NCBI GenBank assembly: GCA_947568835.1 | Contig: OX387605.1 | Span: forward strand, 1,240,001 to 1,304,000 | DNA from: Protonemura montana | Lineage: Eukaryota; Arthropoda; Insecta; Plecoptera; Nemouridae | DNA: 64,000 nucleotides | Direction: 5' to 3' | Part shown: positions 22,601 to 37,600 of the stretch, piece after piece | Layout: the number at the start of each line of letters is the position of its first letter | Position numbering within the stretch: the first letter of the stretch is position 1 | The notes under the pieces: model-generated | Seen by the model: only the letters and a program-made list of their open reading frames with translations | Database searches by the model: none | Told to the model about the DNA's origin: nothing | Made by a program: the position numbers and the translations under genes

Positions 22601-25600
22601 AAAAGACAGTATTTGAGGAGGTGAAGAATTGGTTCATGCTTTAGTTTAACCGTCTCACCAGACAGACTCTTAAAGCAGCATTTACACTTCAAAATTAATT
22701 TTTAACATCGATTTGGAAGATTTAATAATGACATTTTTACTGTGAAAAAAACTCCTTTGTCCAAAGTCAGTGTTTTTCGGCTTGGATGCTTAGAAAACGA
22801 ACTCCCATAAGAAATAAATCGTAGTGCTTTTCCAACCCCTAGCACCTGGACAAACCTCTCATCAGATAAAATTCAAATAATTTGAGTAAAGTCCTCCGTC
22901 CTTCCTCTGTGTTGAAATAATTTGGCTTTATGATAAGATTATTTGTTTAGCCACGGTAAGTGAATTACCGCAGGTATGTAATTAGCATGTTGCATATTTC
23001 CGTGCAGTGCCGCTCTGAGCGGATAGGGGTTAGGGCAGGGAGGGGATAGGGCAGGGAGGGAATAGGGTAGGGAGGGGATAGGGCAGGGAGGGGATAGGGC
23101 AGGGAGGGATAGGGCAGGGAGGGGATAGGGCAGGGAGGGGATAGGGCAGGGAGGGGATAGGGCAGGGAGGGGATAGGGCAGGGAGGGATAGGGCAGGGAG
23201 GGGATTGGGCAGGGAGGGGATAGGGCAGGGAGGGGATAGGGCAGGAAGGGGATAGGGCAGGGAGGGATAGGGCAGGGAGGGGATAGGGCAGGGAGGGGAT
23301 AGGACAGGGAGGGAATAGGGCAGGGAGGGGATAGGGCAGGGAGTGGATAGGGCAGGGAGGGGATAGGGCAGGAAGGGGATAGGGCAGGGAGGGATAGGGC
23401 AGGGAGGGGATAGGGCAGGGACGGGATAGACTTTTGGTGACTTTGGCCAACGAAGCGGCTGCAGGGAAAGACAGTACTCTACAAGAGAATCGTACTCAGC
23501 TCGCAGATCGCGCCGCACGAAAAGCCACAAATCTTAAATAATTAATTGCAAATCCATTTTTTTAGATAATTAAATTAAATAGGTCAGTTTGAATTCACAC
23601 TGCAGTTAAAAGTCTATGGTAAAAATTAATTTTGAAGGGTAAATGCCGCTTTAAGCAAAGAATATCTCTGCTAAGAATGGTTTGTGTTTGAGACAAGCAT
23701 GATTTGTGTTACCTTGCAGGTGTAGCGATCGGCCTGGCGATGACACTGAGCGTTAGCGTCGCATCGGGTGCCATCTGGACAGACGCCGGGTGCTGTTGAG
23801 CACCCCACGGTCTGGTTGCCGATGTAGCCAGCACGGCACACGCCGCAGCGGTACGAGCCCTAGGCACAAAGGTAACATGATATAGACATTCATTAACTAA
23901 CACCACCTGTCACCAGTTCTGTTCGGGAGAGAGGTTGGAGGGATGAAAGTTAAGCAACACTGCGCTGAGTCAGGTATTGTTTGGGTGACCATCATACACA
24001 AGACCAGTTCTGTTTGGGAGAGAGGTTGGAGGGATGAAAGTTAAGCAACACTGCGCTGAGTCAGGTATTGGATGGGTGACCATCATACACATGACCAGTT
24101 CTGTTCGGGAGAGAGGTTGGAGGGATGATTGTTAAGCAACACTGCGCTAGGTCAGGTATTGGATGGGTGACCATCATACACATGACCAGTTCTGTTCGGG
24201 AGAGAAGTTGGAGGGGTGAAAGTTAAGCAACACTGCGCTGAGTCAGGTATTTGATTGGTGACCATCATACACATGACCAGTTCTGTTCGGGAGAGAGGTT
24301 GGAGGGATGAAAGTTAAGCAACACTGCGCTGGGTCAGGTATTGGATGGTTGACCATCATACACATGACCAGTTCTGTTCGGGAGAGAGGTTGGAGGGATG
24401 AAAGTTAAGCAACACTGCGCTGGGTCAGGTATTGGATGGGTGACCATCATACACATGACCAGTTCTGTTCGGGAGAGAGGTTGGAGGGATGAAAGTTAAG
24501 CAACACTGCGCTGGGTCAGGTATTGGATGGTTGACCATCATACACATGACCAGTCCTGTTCGAGGTCCCGTATGGGCTCTTCAGAGATCAACGTTGGACT
24601 CAGCTTACCTCGGTATTGGTGCACTGAGAGTTGGCCTTGCACCCTCCGTTCCTGCCGTCAGCGCACTCGTCGACGTCATAGCAGCGCTGTCTGTTCCGGT
24701 GGGCGACTTCCAGCCCGATGCCCTCGAAGCCAGGACTTCCGGTAAAGCCCGTCGGACACGAGTCACACCGGAAGCCAGGAGAGAGGTTCACACAACGAAC
24801 GCGAGGGTCGCATGGCTCGGCCAGGTCGCACTAAGGACAGGCCGGCTGGATGTTATTCAGAGCCATTTGTGATTTGGTTTCTGGAGTTTGTCTTGCCTGG
24901 GAGCGTGAAAGCCCTGGAAATCTGCTTGCAAACTTACATGAAAGTCGGCCCAAAGCTCCTATCGACCGTTTGGTGTGTAAATTCAATCTCCATTGTCACT
25001 GTGTGACCAACTCTCCTCATCGGCTTTCAAAAGCTGCCTTTAAGGTATTTGTAGTTATATTTTCTTATAGAATACTAACCTTTCTTGACGCTGCGAGTTC
25101 AGTGCATGTTTTGGCTTGAACGTAGCAACGTGGTCCTGACATTATTGTACTCTGTTGGTCTCTTATGAGACTGGACCTAACCTCACCTAACCTAACTTGA
25201 CCTAACCTAACCTAACCTAACCTAACCTAGTCTAACTTAACCTAACCTAACCTAACTTAACCTAACCTAACCTAATCTAACCTAACTTAACCTAACCTAA
25301 CCTAACCTAACCTAACCTAACCTAGCCTAAAATATCCTAACCTAACCCAACCTAACCTAACCTAACCTAGCCTAGCCTAATCTAACCCTACCTAACCTAT
25401 CCTAACCTAACCTAACCTAACCTAACCTAACCTAACCTAACCTAACCTAACCTAACCTAGCCTAACCTAACCTAACCTAAACTAGCCTAACCTAACCTAA
25501 CCTAACCTAACCTAACCTAACCTAGCCTAACCTAACCTAACCCTAACATAGGCGATAATATTTGAAATGTTATTTAAATTGCAAACGCTTGCAATGCGCG

Positions 25601-28600
25601 AGATATTTAATGATAAGGAACTCTATTATGTCTCAACAATGGACGGCTCTGCAGATTAGCTACAGTGAAATGTCATCCTGGCTTGGGTTACACACAAACC
25701 CATAGCTGGCAACTCAATGGATCCTATTGGCTCGCTTATCTGACTTGCTGCAGTGAATGGTAAGAAAATAAATCCCCCGTTTGGTTTTGTGTTAAAAAAT
25801 GTGTTTAATTGAAATCAAAATATCGATACAAGTTACAACGTAAAGTTTTTTTTGTGTAAAAATAGGCAATTAATTTTCTTCCCATCGCCACATCAAGGCA
25901 AATGCACATCGACATTTCTCACCGAACGCAATATGGTAACAATAGTGGTAAGAGGGACTCTAGACTTATTGCCAAGGTAGCATACGCCGGGGAAAGGGAA
26001 AGACTTTACTCTTCTTATATTTTATAACAAATAATCTACAACCACGTTCGTTACCCCGGCGTTTTTTATCCAATTTTCTGCGGGTGGTTAGTTTTAAGGT
26101 TAGAATATAATGGTCCACGCCATGTCAACGCCTCTACGGTCTGGTGGGCGACCAGAAGCCACCTGGACAAGGTTGACCGCGACCCCAGGGGTCCCTGGCT
26201 GTGACCTGGCAGGGCGATCGTACCTCGTCGAGGTCGTGACAAGAGGTCCCGTTGCCCGTAGAGCCGGCAGGGCACGCTCCACAGCGGTAGAACGGCGGCG
26301 ACTCTGTGTTCCCGCATTGGACACCAGGGGCGCACGGGTTCTGCTCGCAGCCGCCGCGAGCTTTGCAGCGCTGTCCATCACCTTGGTAGCCAGCTGGGCA
26401 TGCCGCGCACCTGTCATCGCGCAACGTAACCTAACCTCACTTCGAGTGGCATGGCGATGTGTATTTTCAACGGGCAAAGTCTGGGGGCTGATGTCACTAC
26501 TACAAAATGGCTTCTCGTTTGATTCTCGTGTTTCTCTACATGTTTGCTATTGTAAGACACTGGTCAGTTTGTGATTGCCATTACTAGCACTGCAAAGGGT
26601 GGTTGAATTCGAGATGGCATTATCGTGAAATCAGTTCTGGGGTAAAGTGTATCTCTACTTAGTTCCTGAGAAAAGAGCAATTCTGACAATTGATTTGAAA
26701 GCTAAACCCTGATTCTTGACTAGGCTAAGTTGAGGTCGTGGCAAGGGAAGTGTGAGTTAGTTACTGTCTATGGGGATTGCCACATCCCGCCGCTATTCAC
26801 ACCTGAATCCGTCGACAGTGTCGTAGCATTGAACGCCCTGGAAACAGGGTCGGTCCTGGCAGGTGGTGCCTGGTTTGCAGTTCCTTCCGTCTCCGATGTA
26901 TCCGCGGGGACATTGGCCGCAGCGTGGACCGTCGGCTAGGTCATGACAGGCCGCTCCAGGGAAACAGGGGGGTGGCACCGAGGAACATGACGCTTTTAGT
27001 GGCGCTGGTCGGGGCCGGCAGACGTCACATTCTTCCAGCATGCGACGCAGGATGCGGTTGTCTTCGCGCTGTTGAGGGGACATCGGTGAGGATTGGTTTG
27101 GTGAACAGATATGGGCCAGTTGCTGGTTCTAAGTTGGACCATTCGTGGAACTATATGGCGAACGGTTTCCAGAAAGGAAGACTTTGATTTCTGTATACCC
27201 AGAACTGGGTTTTGAATGCTAAGTGAAGAACAACTTAAATTTCCCAACGTTTCGTAACTTGTACCTGTTACTTCTTCAAGGGTTAGAGCAGTCCTGACAA
27301 TTTGAATGATGAAACTCATTGATTGGGTACAAGTTTAAACTTGCCAAACTAAATGGGAAAATGGCAACAGCCTAACATCTGTATGCACGTACCAGCACCT
27401 CGGTCTCTTCCTTGAGACGTTTCACCACGGCGATCAACTCGTTCAGCGTCTTCATCAGAAGACTATCTGCAAGATTTAAGCGTAACACTTTAAAAATCAC
27501 GACCACAACATTAACATTGAGACCATCCGGCTTTCCGAGACTTAACCTATAAGTTGCATGCATTTCTTAATAAAATAAAACACTGCTACAACCGAATATC
27601 TTTCGAGATATCCGGGATTTGAGGAATAGTGACCGACCATTCTGTCATGTGGCCATTGAATTAGCATCTCAACCTGAAGATGCTACGAACTCATCCATAC
27701 GAGTCACCTCGGCTTCTTCCCCCCTCGAGGGGATCTCTTATCCCACCCCCCGCGAAAACTGGAACATGTGTGTCCGGATAGCTCAGTTGGTAAAGCACCC
27801 TACCGGCAATTGGGAGGTCCCGGGTTCGTATCCCGGTTCGGTTGCACATTTTTCCAGTCTAGCTTCCATTGCATAATAATACATTTTTTATTGTCGAGTA
27901 TTTCTGCTTCCCAACAAAGACCGCCTCGCGGCGTCTGGCCAATCAAACGTCGTGCGAAGGTCGCCCGAGTTAAACTGTTTTATGGCCCGATTGACTTTGA
28001 CCTACGCATGCTCCGTGGACCACAACACCGAGCTTAATGTCCATGACAACAAGCTGCTAATTTCATATCGCTTGCTCGTAAATTAATTACGTTGTAACTG
28101 TGACGTACACAAACAAGTTTGTTTTCTTTTGTTTGCCTCGTCGCCAACCAATTAAAATCGAGCAATTGCTCGGTAGCATAAAGTAGCAAAAAGCGCAAGC
28201 AGAAGACGCGGCCATTTTGGCGTCCAGGTTACTCTTTGATCGCTCTTTTACGCCAACCATGTAAATAAACTTCATGTACACCATGTACTTGCTGATTTAT
28301 GTACACTAATATCACCGCTAATGTACAATAGCTTCCCACGGTCTTGCAAAATTAATTCATAATTATCATTTAACATCTTCGGGGTCGTCTTTAATTTGTT
28401 AATTCAGGTCCACATTTATATTATTTCCGGTCACAGAGCGGATCCTGTTAGCGCTGGACTGCGTCGGGCATGGATCGGTTAGTTGCGGTGACCGGGGCGT
28501 TATGAAGGAGCATTCATTTACCAAGAAGTTCAGCAAAGACCCAAGGAAATTATGACAGGAGCTCGGCAATTTCAAGTAGATACCAATAAATATCAAGGTG

Positions 28601-31600
28601 TGGGTGATCATAGGGCACTTGAAGTCAACGCAGACAGGTCCCAGCTTCTGTAGTAACCTACCCTTGTCATCGCAGTCATTTATGATCGGTATGTCTCCAC
28701 GGCGAAACAGGTTAAGATCATGCGCCGACGGTTGAGCGGCCTGGATGGCTTGCATCTGATTCCCGACCCCGGACAGAGGTGGGCAGTTGTTCCTGTTCAG
28801 GACACTAGCGAGGGGCTTGTGTCCTTCCACCTCCAGAGCGTAGCGCCTTTCACGGAACTGTGGGACAAGGTTTGATTGACACTGGTGCTGGTAAACCGTT
28901 GAGTGTAGGTTCTAGGTAGAGAAACAACGTCAATATTAAAGTCTCTGCGTGAAAGATGGCCGCCAAATGACTACCTTACCGATAAAAATGCAGAGAACCG
29001 GAACATCACGTTAAGTGGAGCCACTGTCGTATGAAATTTAATTTCGATATTTCTCGTAGGTTAACTCGCTTTTGTGACTTTTCATGCTCAAAAGATACCC
29101 ATCAATGTTTACCTCAACGATTGATAAACACGTGACGATATTAACAAGCGAGTAAACCTACGAGAAATACCGAAATTAAATTTTAGACAACAGTGGCTCC
29201 ACTTAACGTGATGTTCCGGTACTCTGCATTTTTGTCGGTAAGGTAGTTATTTGGCGGCCATCTTTCACGCAGAGACTGTAACATTGACGTTGTTTCTCTA
29301 CCTAGAACCTACACTCAACGGGGACGCTGTATAGGACAGTTGTGTGCATTGCGCAGACCTGACTTCCCGTTCGAATCCAACTGTCCCGAACACCTGCTCC
29401 CAGGTGGGTCCCAGCCAAGGAGGACTTTGCCACCATGGGACCTACTTCGCCGAGAAGCTTGTGATATGCTAATTCTATTGCGTGGTTGCAACATCCGAAC
29501 ATGAATCAACCTGACATCGCTACAAACTTTCAGTCCTTGCTATGATTCAGCGAACAAATGCCGGTGCTCCATGTTTGGTGAGGTCTGCACGGCACCCACG
29601 TGTGCACCCACCAACCAGTCCGCCCACTGCGGGACTCGAACCCACGCCCAGCCGTGGGAACTCAGCTCCGGCGTGGAGATGATAGGTATCATACAGGCGC
29701 ATGGGAGACCATAACGAACAGTGCGCTGGGTCAGGTATTGGATTGGTGACCATCATACACATGACCAGTTCTATTCGGGAGAGAGGTTGGAGGAATGAAA
29801 GTTAAGCGACACTGCGCTGGGTCAGGTATTGGATGGGTGACCATCATACACATGACCAGTTCTATTCGGGAGAGAGGTTGGAGGAATGAAAGTTAAGCGA
29901 CACTGCGCTGGGTCAGGTATTGGATGGGTGACCATCATACACATGACCAGTTCTGTTCGGGAGAGAGGTCGGGGGGATGAAAGTTAAGCAACACTACGCT
30001 GGGTCAGGTATTGGATGGGTGACCATCATACACATGACCAGTTCTATTCGGGAGAGAGGTTGGAGGAATGAAAGTTAAGCGACACTGCGCTGGGTCAGGT
30101 ATTGGATGGGTGACCATCATACACATGACCAGTTCTGTTCGGGAGAGAGGTTGGAGGGATGAAAGTTAAGCAACACTGCGCTGAGTCAGGTATTGGATTG
30201 GTGACCATCATACACATGACCAGTTCTGTTCGGGGGAGAGGTTGGAGGGATGAAAGTTAAGCAACACTGCGCTGAGTCAGGTATTGGATTGGTGACCATC
30301 ATACACATGACCAGTTCTGTTCGGGAGAGAGATTGGAGGGATGAAAGTTAGTACAGCAACTTCACTCGCCTTGCTTATCAACCTCTCGACAGCATGGATT
30401 TGTGGAGGAATCCTGTTGTTAGCGTTGTACCGTCCTCCGGAAGGGACGCTAAGACGGTGGTCCCCTTGGTCTTCGACAGGAGTAGGCTACGTGCCGGCAC
30501 CGGGTTTCCCCTACTCCCTTCTAAGCTAGGTTAGGTTCATCATCCCTTGACTTACAACTTGTAGACTTGGATTGCTCATGCGCAGATACATCTCGCGCAT
30601 GGTTCGAGGCGTGGCCACCATGCCCTGCGCAACGCAGTCAACGTGCAGCGTGACGTGGGCGCCTGGCTGCGCCTGGTTCACCCCAAGCACGAGAGAGCGC
30701 AGCACTGTACCCTCGTGCAGGGTATCTACAGTGAAGTGCTGCGCGCGCGTGCGTCCATCTTCCACCGTCTCCACGATCACTGTTGGCACAGATAACAGCT
30801 GTTAGAGCTAAATGTTTTTATCCCCGTCGCTGAACGCTGTTGTCCCTGGATGAAAATCTTGGTGCATTGAATCGAAAGAAACGTCAACAATGTTTTAGGA
30901 TGAAATCTTATTTAAATTGCAAACGCTTGCAATGCGCGGGGTATTTTATTATTAACAACACTAAAACCGTTTCAAAAATTGATGCCCAAACGGGGACTCG
31001 AAACCCGATCTCTACCTATCGCGGGTGTTGCTCTGAACCATAGAGATACTTGGACTCTGGCTTTTTGTGATGATTTTAGTGTATTTGATGAGAATGACAG
31101 ATCTCCAAGGAGTAGAACCAAGAGGCTGTGAATACTCACAGTCACTCTGATTCTAGTGACGCTATATCACGTCACAACCTGTCAAACTCGAATAACTCAA
31201 CTTTTTTGAGACGGTTATTGTGTTGATAATAATAAAATACCCCGCGCATTGCAAGCGTTTGCAATTTAAATAAGATTTCATCCTAATACAGCAACGAATC
31301 CAACGTCATGGATCAACGTTAAGGATCATGACAGCGCTGGAAAGGATCAGGAGATAGCAAATGTTTGATCGTGGAATGTGTCTAGTTAAATGCATTAGAA
31401 ATCATCCATAGAGCTGTGAAAACACTTGGACACTTGGACATTGTTTGTGATTTTATCAAAAGTATTTTGAACACATATAACATCAAGTTAATTACGCAGA
31501 GAGGAATCTAGGAAGGGTAAGAAAATACGAAATAATAATCAAAATTTTCCTTCTCCTCCCCCGCCATGGCGCTAATGAGACTAGTGCAGTTCAGAAATTG

Positions 31601-34600
31601 GCCGCTGGGCGCTCTGCTAGTGGCCCGATCTGCCAGGCATATGAACTTTCACTTCAGCCTCGCATGCGTGGGCAGCGAGCTCAAACAAAACAAACCCGGC
31701 ACGCGCTTAATTGTCGATAAGACCAAACAGTTTGTCGTGTTGGAAAAATTGGTTCTCGTTAGATCACCAAAGTTAAGCAACACTGCGCTGGGTCACGTAT
31801 TGGATGGGTGACCATCATACACATGACCAGTTCTGTTCGGGAGAGAGGTTGGAGGGATGAAAGTTAAGCAACACTGCGCTGAGTCAGGTATTGGATGGGT
31901 GACCATCATACACATGACCAGTTATGTTCGGGAGAGAGGTTGGAGGGATGAAAGTTAAGGAACACTGCGCTGAGTCAGGTATTGGATTGGTGACCATCAT
32001 ACACATGACCAGTTCTGTTCGGGAGAGAGGTTGGAGAGATGAAAGTTAGTACAGCAACTTCACTCGCCTTGCTTATCAACCTCTCGACAGCATGGATTTG
32101 TAGAGGAATCCTGTTGTTCGCGTTGTACCGTCCTTCGGAAGGGACGTAAGCCGGTGGTCCCCTAGGTCTTCGACAGGAGTAGGCTACGTGCCGGCTCCGG
32201 GTTTCCCCTCCTCCCTTATAGGCTAGGTTAGGTTCATCATCATCCACTCATTCACCGACGCCATTAGACCAGTGCCGCATGGCACGTTGTCAAAACAGTG
32301 CGTCGATAAACACCAAAAAAAAAAGGAATAACATTCATTCCCAGTCATATTTTGTGGATAATCTCAGTGATTTTGACGACTATAGCTAATTTTAGCGATG
32401 TAACTTTCAAACAACGGCTATCTCCCATGCGACACTGCAAATTGATGAACTCTGACCATGACCCAGGCTCATTTGTTTTACTGCCCCTTGTTTAACGGCC
32501 CACTTTATAGTCTCGCTGGGACCAGGCCGTGCCAACATTAGACCAAGGGACCGAGTCTGGTCTGCAGATGGCGCATTAACTTCGAGGTCAGCGCTATTTT
32601 CACCGCTTGGTTACCAGTCGCCCACAAACCTAGGCATGCGCAGTCATTCCGTGTCAGCAAAGCAAGAAAAACACTAAAAGCAATTCTAGCGATTTTACAT
32701 CGAGAGTCAAATGTTAGTATACTGCGATATTGAAATCAAATCACCGAACGGTTTGTCGTGTTGGAAACACCGGTTCTCATGAGATCACCGAAGTTAAGCA
32801 ACACTGCGCTGAGTCAGGTATTGGATGGGTGACTATCATACACATGACCAGTTCTGATCGGGAGAGAGGTTGGAAGGAAGAAAGTTAAGCAACACTGCGC
32901 TGGGTCACGTATTGGATGGGTGACCATCATACACATGACCAGTTCTGTTCGGGAGAGAGGCTGGAGGGATGAAAGTTAAGCAACACTGCGCTGGGTCAGG
33001 TATTGGATGGGTGACCATCATACACATGACCAGTTCTGTTCGGGAGAGAGGTTGGAGGGATGAAAGTTAAGCAACACTGCGCTGGGTCAGGTATGGATGG
33101 GTGACCATCATACACATGACCAGTTCTGTTTGGGAGAGAGGTTGGAGGGATGAAAGTTAGTACAGCAACTTCACTCGCCTTGCTTATCAACCTCTCGACA
33201 GCATGGATTTGTGAAGGAATCCTGTTGTTCGCGTTGTACCGTCCTTCGGACGGGACGTTAAGCCGGTGGTCCCCTTGGTGCTCTTCGACAGGAGTAGGCT
33301 ACATGCCGGCACCATGTTTCCCCTCCTCCCTTCTAGGCTAGGTTAGGTTCATCATCATCCACTCATTCACCGACGCCATTAGACCAGTGGCGCACGGCCA
33401 GATGTCGAAACAGTGCGTCGTTAAACACCACAAATAATAACAATGAAATCAAATCCTTGCTTTTGTAAATCCTCTGTGTACCAATAATCGAGGGCAGTTG
33501 AAACTGGTTTGTATTATCACACCAATTGTACACATTTACTACAAAACTATTTCAACTGGGTTTTCAATGCTAAGTGAAGAACAACTGAATTTCCCAACGT
33601 TTTGTAACTTGTACCTGTTACTTTATCAAGGGTCAGAGCAGTCCTGACAATTTTCCAATAACAAAAGAACCACATAAAATTATAACAATTACCAAGTTCA
33701 AGCTTCCTAAATGCATCTCAATAAAATAATCAGGGTCAATAACTCAAAAACTAATTGGCAATAAAGGGATTCATTTGTTGCTTTACCGAACTAGAGGTTA
33801 AGCAACGACTGGTCTTGCATGGGTGACCGACCCGGCCCCGTAGATCCCAGTTCCGCATTTCTTGCCCCGCGGCGAGTCGACCTGCTCCTTCACTCCTTGT
33901 AAGACAGCGTCGACCGCGTTGCACAAAACAATTCTGTCGTCCGTCCCGAGGTTCGAAGCCGGCACCGAGCACTGGTCAGTCACCGAGTACCTTTTTTATT
34001 ATTATTATTATTTGTGGTGTTTAACGACGCACTGTTTTGACATCTGGCCATGCGGCACTGGTCTAATGGCGTAGGTGAATGAGTGGATGATGATGAACCT
34101 AACCTAACCTAGAAGGGAGGAGGGGAAACCCGGTGCCGGCACGTAGCCTACTCCTGTCGAAGACCAAGGGGACCACCGGCTTAACGTCCCTTCCGAAGGA
34201 CGGTACAACGCGAACAACAGGATTCCTCCACAAATCCATGCTGTCGAGAGGTTGATAAGCAAGGCGAGGGAAGTTGCTGTACTAACTATCATCCCTCCAA
34301 CCTCTCTCCCGAACAGAACTGGTCATGTGTATGATGGTCACCCATTCAATACCTGACCCAGCGCAGTGTTGCTTAACTTTCATCCTTTCAACCTCTCTCC
34401 CGAACAGAACTGGCCATGTGTATGATGGTCACCCATCCAATACCTGACCCAGCACAGTTTTGCTTAACGTTCATCCCTCCAACCTCTCTCCCGAACAGAA
34501 CTGGTCATGTGTATGATGGTCACCCATCCAATACATGACCCAGCGCAGTGTTGCTTAACTTTCATCCCTCCAACCTCTCTCCCGAACAGAACTGGTCATG

Positions 34601-37600
34601 TGTATGATGGTCATCCATCCAATACCTGACCCAGCACAGTTTTGCTTAACGTTCATCCCTCCAACCTCTCTCCCGAACAGAACTGGTCATGTGTATGATG
34701 GTCACCCATCCAATACATGACCCAGCGCAGTGTTGCTTAACTATCATCCCTCCAACCTCTCTCCCGAACAGAACTGGTCATGTGTATGATGGTCACCTAT
34801 CCAATACCTGACCCAGCGCAGTGTTGCTTAACTTTCATCCCTCCAACCTCTCTCCCAAACAGAACTGGTCATGTGTATGATGGTCACCCATTCAATACCT
34901 GACCCAGCGCAGTGTTGCTTAACTTCGGTGATCCAACATGAACCGGTGTTTCCAACACGACAAACCGTTCACCGACCAGCCGAATTGTTGCTTAACCTAA
35001 CAGGTCCAGGCTTGGCCCAGAATACCGCAAGAAAGACAATGGCACAGCGATGACAATGAATAATTGTTAGTTTGTGATGATATGAGATGAGATGGGATGG
35101 GCCGCTAGAGGGCATCTTGATTCGGTATTGTTACTTGGGACAGAATCAAAACTTAATTGAATTTTAAATAAGATTTAGATTGAGTCGTGGTTAGAATGCA
35201 GATTGGCAAATTCCCTTCTTCGCGGTAAGATCCTGGGTCTGGGGTTGGTGGAGTTTCCTCCTGATAGCAATGCAATGTTGATGCTGTGACAAGGCTCTTG
35301 ACTCGCCCTTGCCGCGCATTCACCCGCATTAAGATGCATCTTAAGAGACAGCTTAGCGAAGATCGGTTGCATTGCATTGCATTGCAATGCTTTGTACGCA
35401 TCCCAACACGTGCTACGTGATCCGGTTCTTGAACCCGGGACTCTTGCTAGCCGCGAGTTATGGTCTGGTCCGGTCCCGCGGTGGTATGTCGCGACGCCGA
35501 GGGGTCAACGACGCCTGGCCTGGGGGCGTCGCGACGCTGTTTTACTAGCGACATTCTTTACCGGACCGGAACACACGGGGACTCGTGTGAGGGTTGTACA
35601 AGTTAGCTTATAGAGGCTGTCAAACGCCCCTAGGTCTGTGAGCTGACGAGCACACCGAGGCTGTCAAACGCCCCTAGGTCTCTGTACTGACCAGCAGACC
35701 GAGGCTGTCAAACGCCCCTAGGTTTGTGAACTGACCGAGGCTGTCAAACGCCCCTAGGTATGTTTCCGTACAGAGCATGGTTCCTGCCAGGGTGCCCGTC
35801 AGGGCAAGAGCCGGAGTGACGTCGCTGCTACGACGGGATGCCCTAGAAGGCCGAGCTTGTATTCTTGAATGCTCAACGCGTCCCAGCAGAATTCTTACAA
35901 GAACTTGCATCCAGTGCATTGCCACCAAATTCAGTCAACTTTTTCACGGCCCAAACATCGAGTTCATCGAGTTCTGCGTCTGCTTAGCAGCGTTTCCGGC
36001 AATACACAGTTCGGTGGGAAAGCAAACCAAATGGCGCATTGACAGCTTGGACGTGAACTCGTGGGAGTTGTTGGGACCTCCCAATATGGATTGGTTTGAA
36101 ACTAATGCTGCAATCAGGGAATACAAGCGGTTGCTATTTAATTCAACGCGTACCAATGCTTGGGATTGCTTTTGATTTACCAGCAGTGATTCTGTCTTAA
36201 ATTCTTTTGGGTAAACAACTTTTACACTTGGAGGAGATCTTCCGCTCTGCTGTATGGATGTAGTTTGCAATGGTCATATGTGGAGCGGGCTTTATTTTTG
36301 ATGCTAACATCATAATTCTTCGGCTTCTGGTCAACACCCATGCGTGTCGACACCCATCATGGTCCATCGAGCGATCCTCTTTCCACGACGCAGCTGTTTT
36401 CCGACGCCCAACGTTCACCGGGGAGAAAGCAGACCACAAGACGCATTGAAAGATCGACGCCTTCAAAGCAATGCGTTGTGTCAATGATATTCAAGCAGAG
36501 TTGTCTCAAGCAAAGAAGGAACTGATGTGGAAACTTGCCGGTCGCTGGCGCGGGGCATAAATCATATACACACACACACTGACACCCATAGCATCGCTCG
36601 AGCTGCTAGCGTGGGCAGCTGTCTGCCAAATAGGGGCATAGCCATGCGCAGCCAGCGGCAGCCGCTGCCCATGTGCTGAGCTCAAAGCTGCAAAGACGAG
36701 GCTGCCACTCTCAAATTTGGAGCGCAAATCGGATTTTAGGATTTTCATATCTTTACCAAATCTGCTTGGCATAGAAGTTACATTAGATGGGTGACCATTA
36801 TACACATGACCAGTTCTGTTTGGGAGAGAGGTTGGAGGAATGAAAGTTAAGCAACACTGCGCTGAGTCTGGTATTGGATGGGTGACCATCATACACATGA
36901 CCAGTTCTGTTCGGGAGAGAGGTTGGAGGGATGAAAGTTAAGCAATACTGCGCTGGGTCAGGTATTGGATGGGTGACCATCATACACATGACCAGTTCTG
37001 TTCGGGAGAGAGGTTGGAGAGATGAAAGTTAAGCAACACTGCGCTGAGTCAGGTATTGGATGGGTGACCATCATACACATGACCAGTTCTGTTCGGTAGA
37101 GAGGTTGGAGGGATGAAAGTTAAGCAACACTACGCTGAGTCAGGTATTGGATGGGTGACCATCATACCCATGACCAGTTCTGTTCGGGAGAGAGGTTGGA
37201 GGGATGAAAGTTAGTACAGCAACTTCACCTGCCTTGCTTATCAACCTCTCGACAGCATGGATTTGTGGAGGAATCCTCTTGTTCACGTTGTACCGTCCTT
37301 AGGAAGGGACGTTAAGCCGGTGATCCCCTTGGTCTTCGACAGGAGTAGGCTACATGCCGGCACCGGGTTTCCCCTCCTCCCTTCTATGCTATGTTAGGTT
37401 CATCATCATCCACTCATTCACCGACGCCATTAGACCAGTGTCACATGGCCTGATGTCAAAACAGTGCGTCGTTAAACACCACAAATAATAATAATAATAG
37501 AAGTTACGCGATGCGATTGCGATATGATAACAAATCCTTACATGGCGTTGACATTCCAATCTTGACCTGTAGTTGAATGATCGCACTTTTATATGAAATA

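Noticed and set aside
22965..23530. 161- and 166-codon minus frames rich in Pro-Leu
   Set aside because: They are translations of the G-rich minisatellite in the TTAA element.
31566..31811. 81-codon + frame [12 protein letters not shown]
   Set aside because: It has no recognised similarity and its second half runs into the head of a 5S-SINE.
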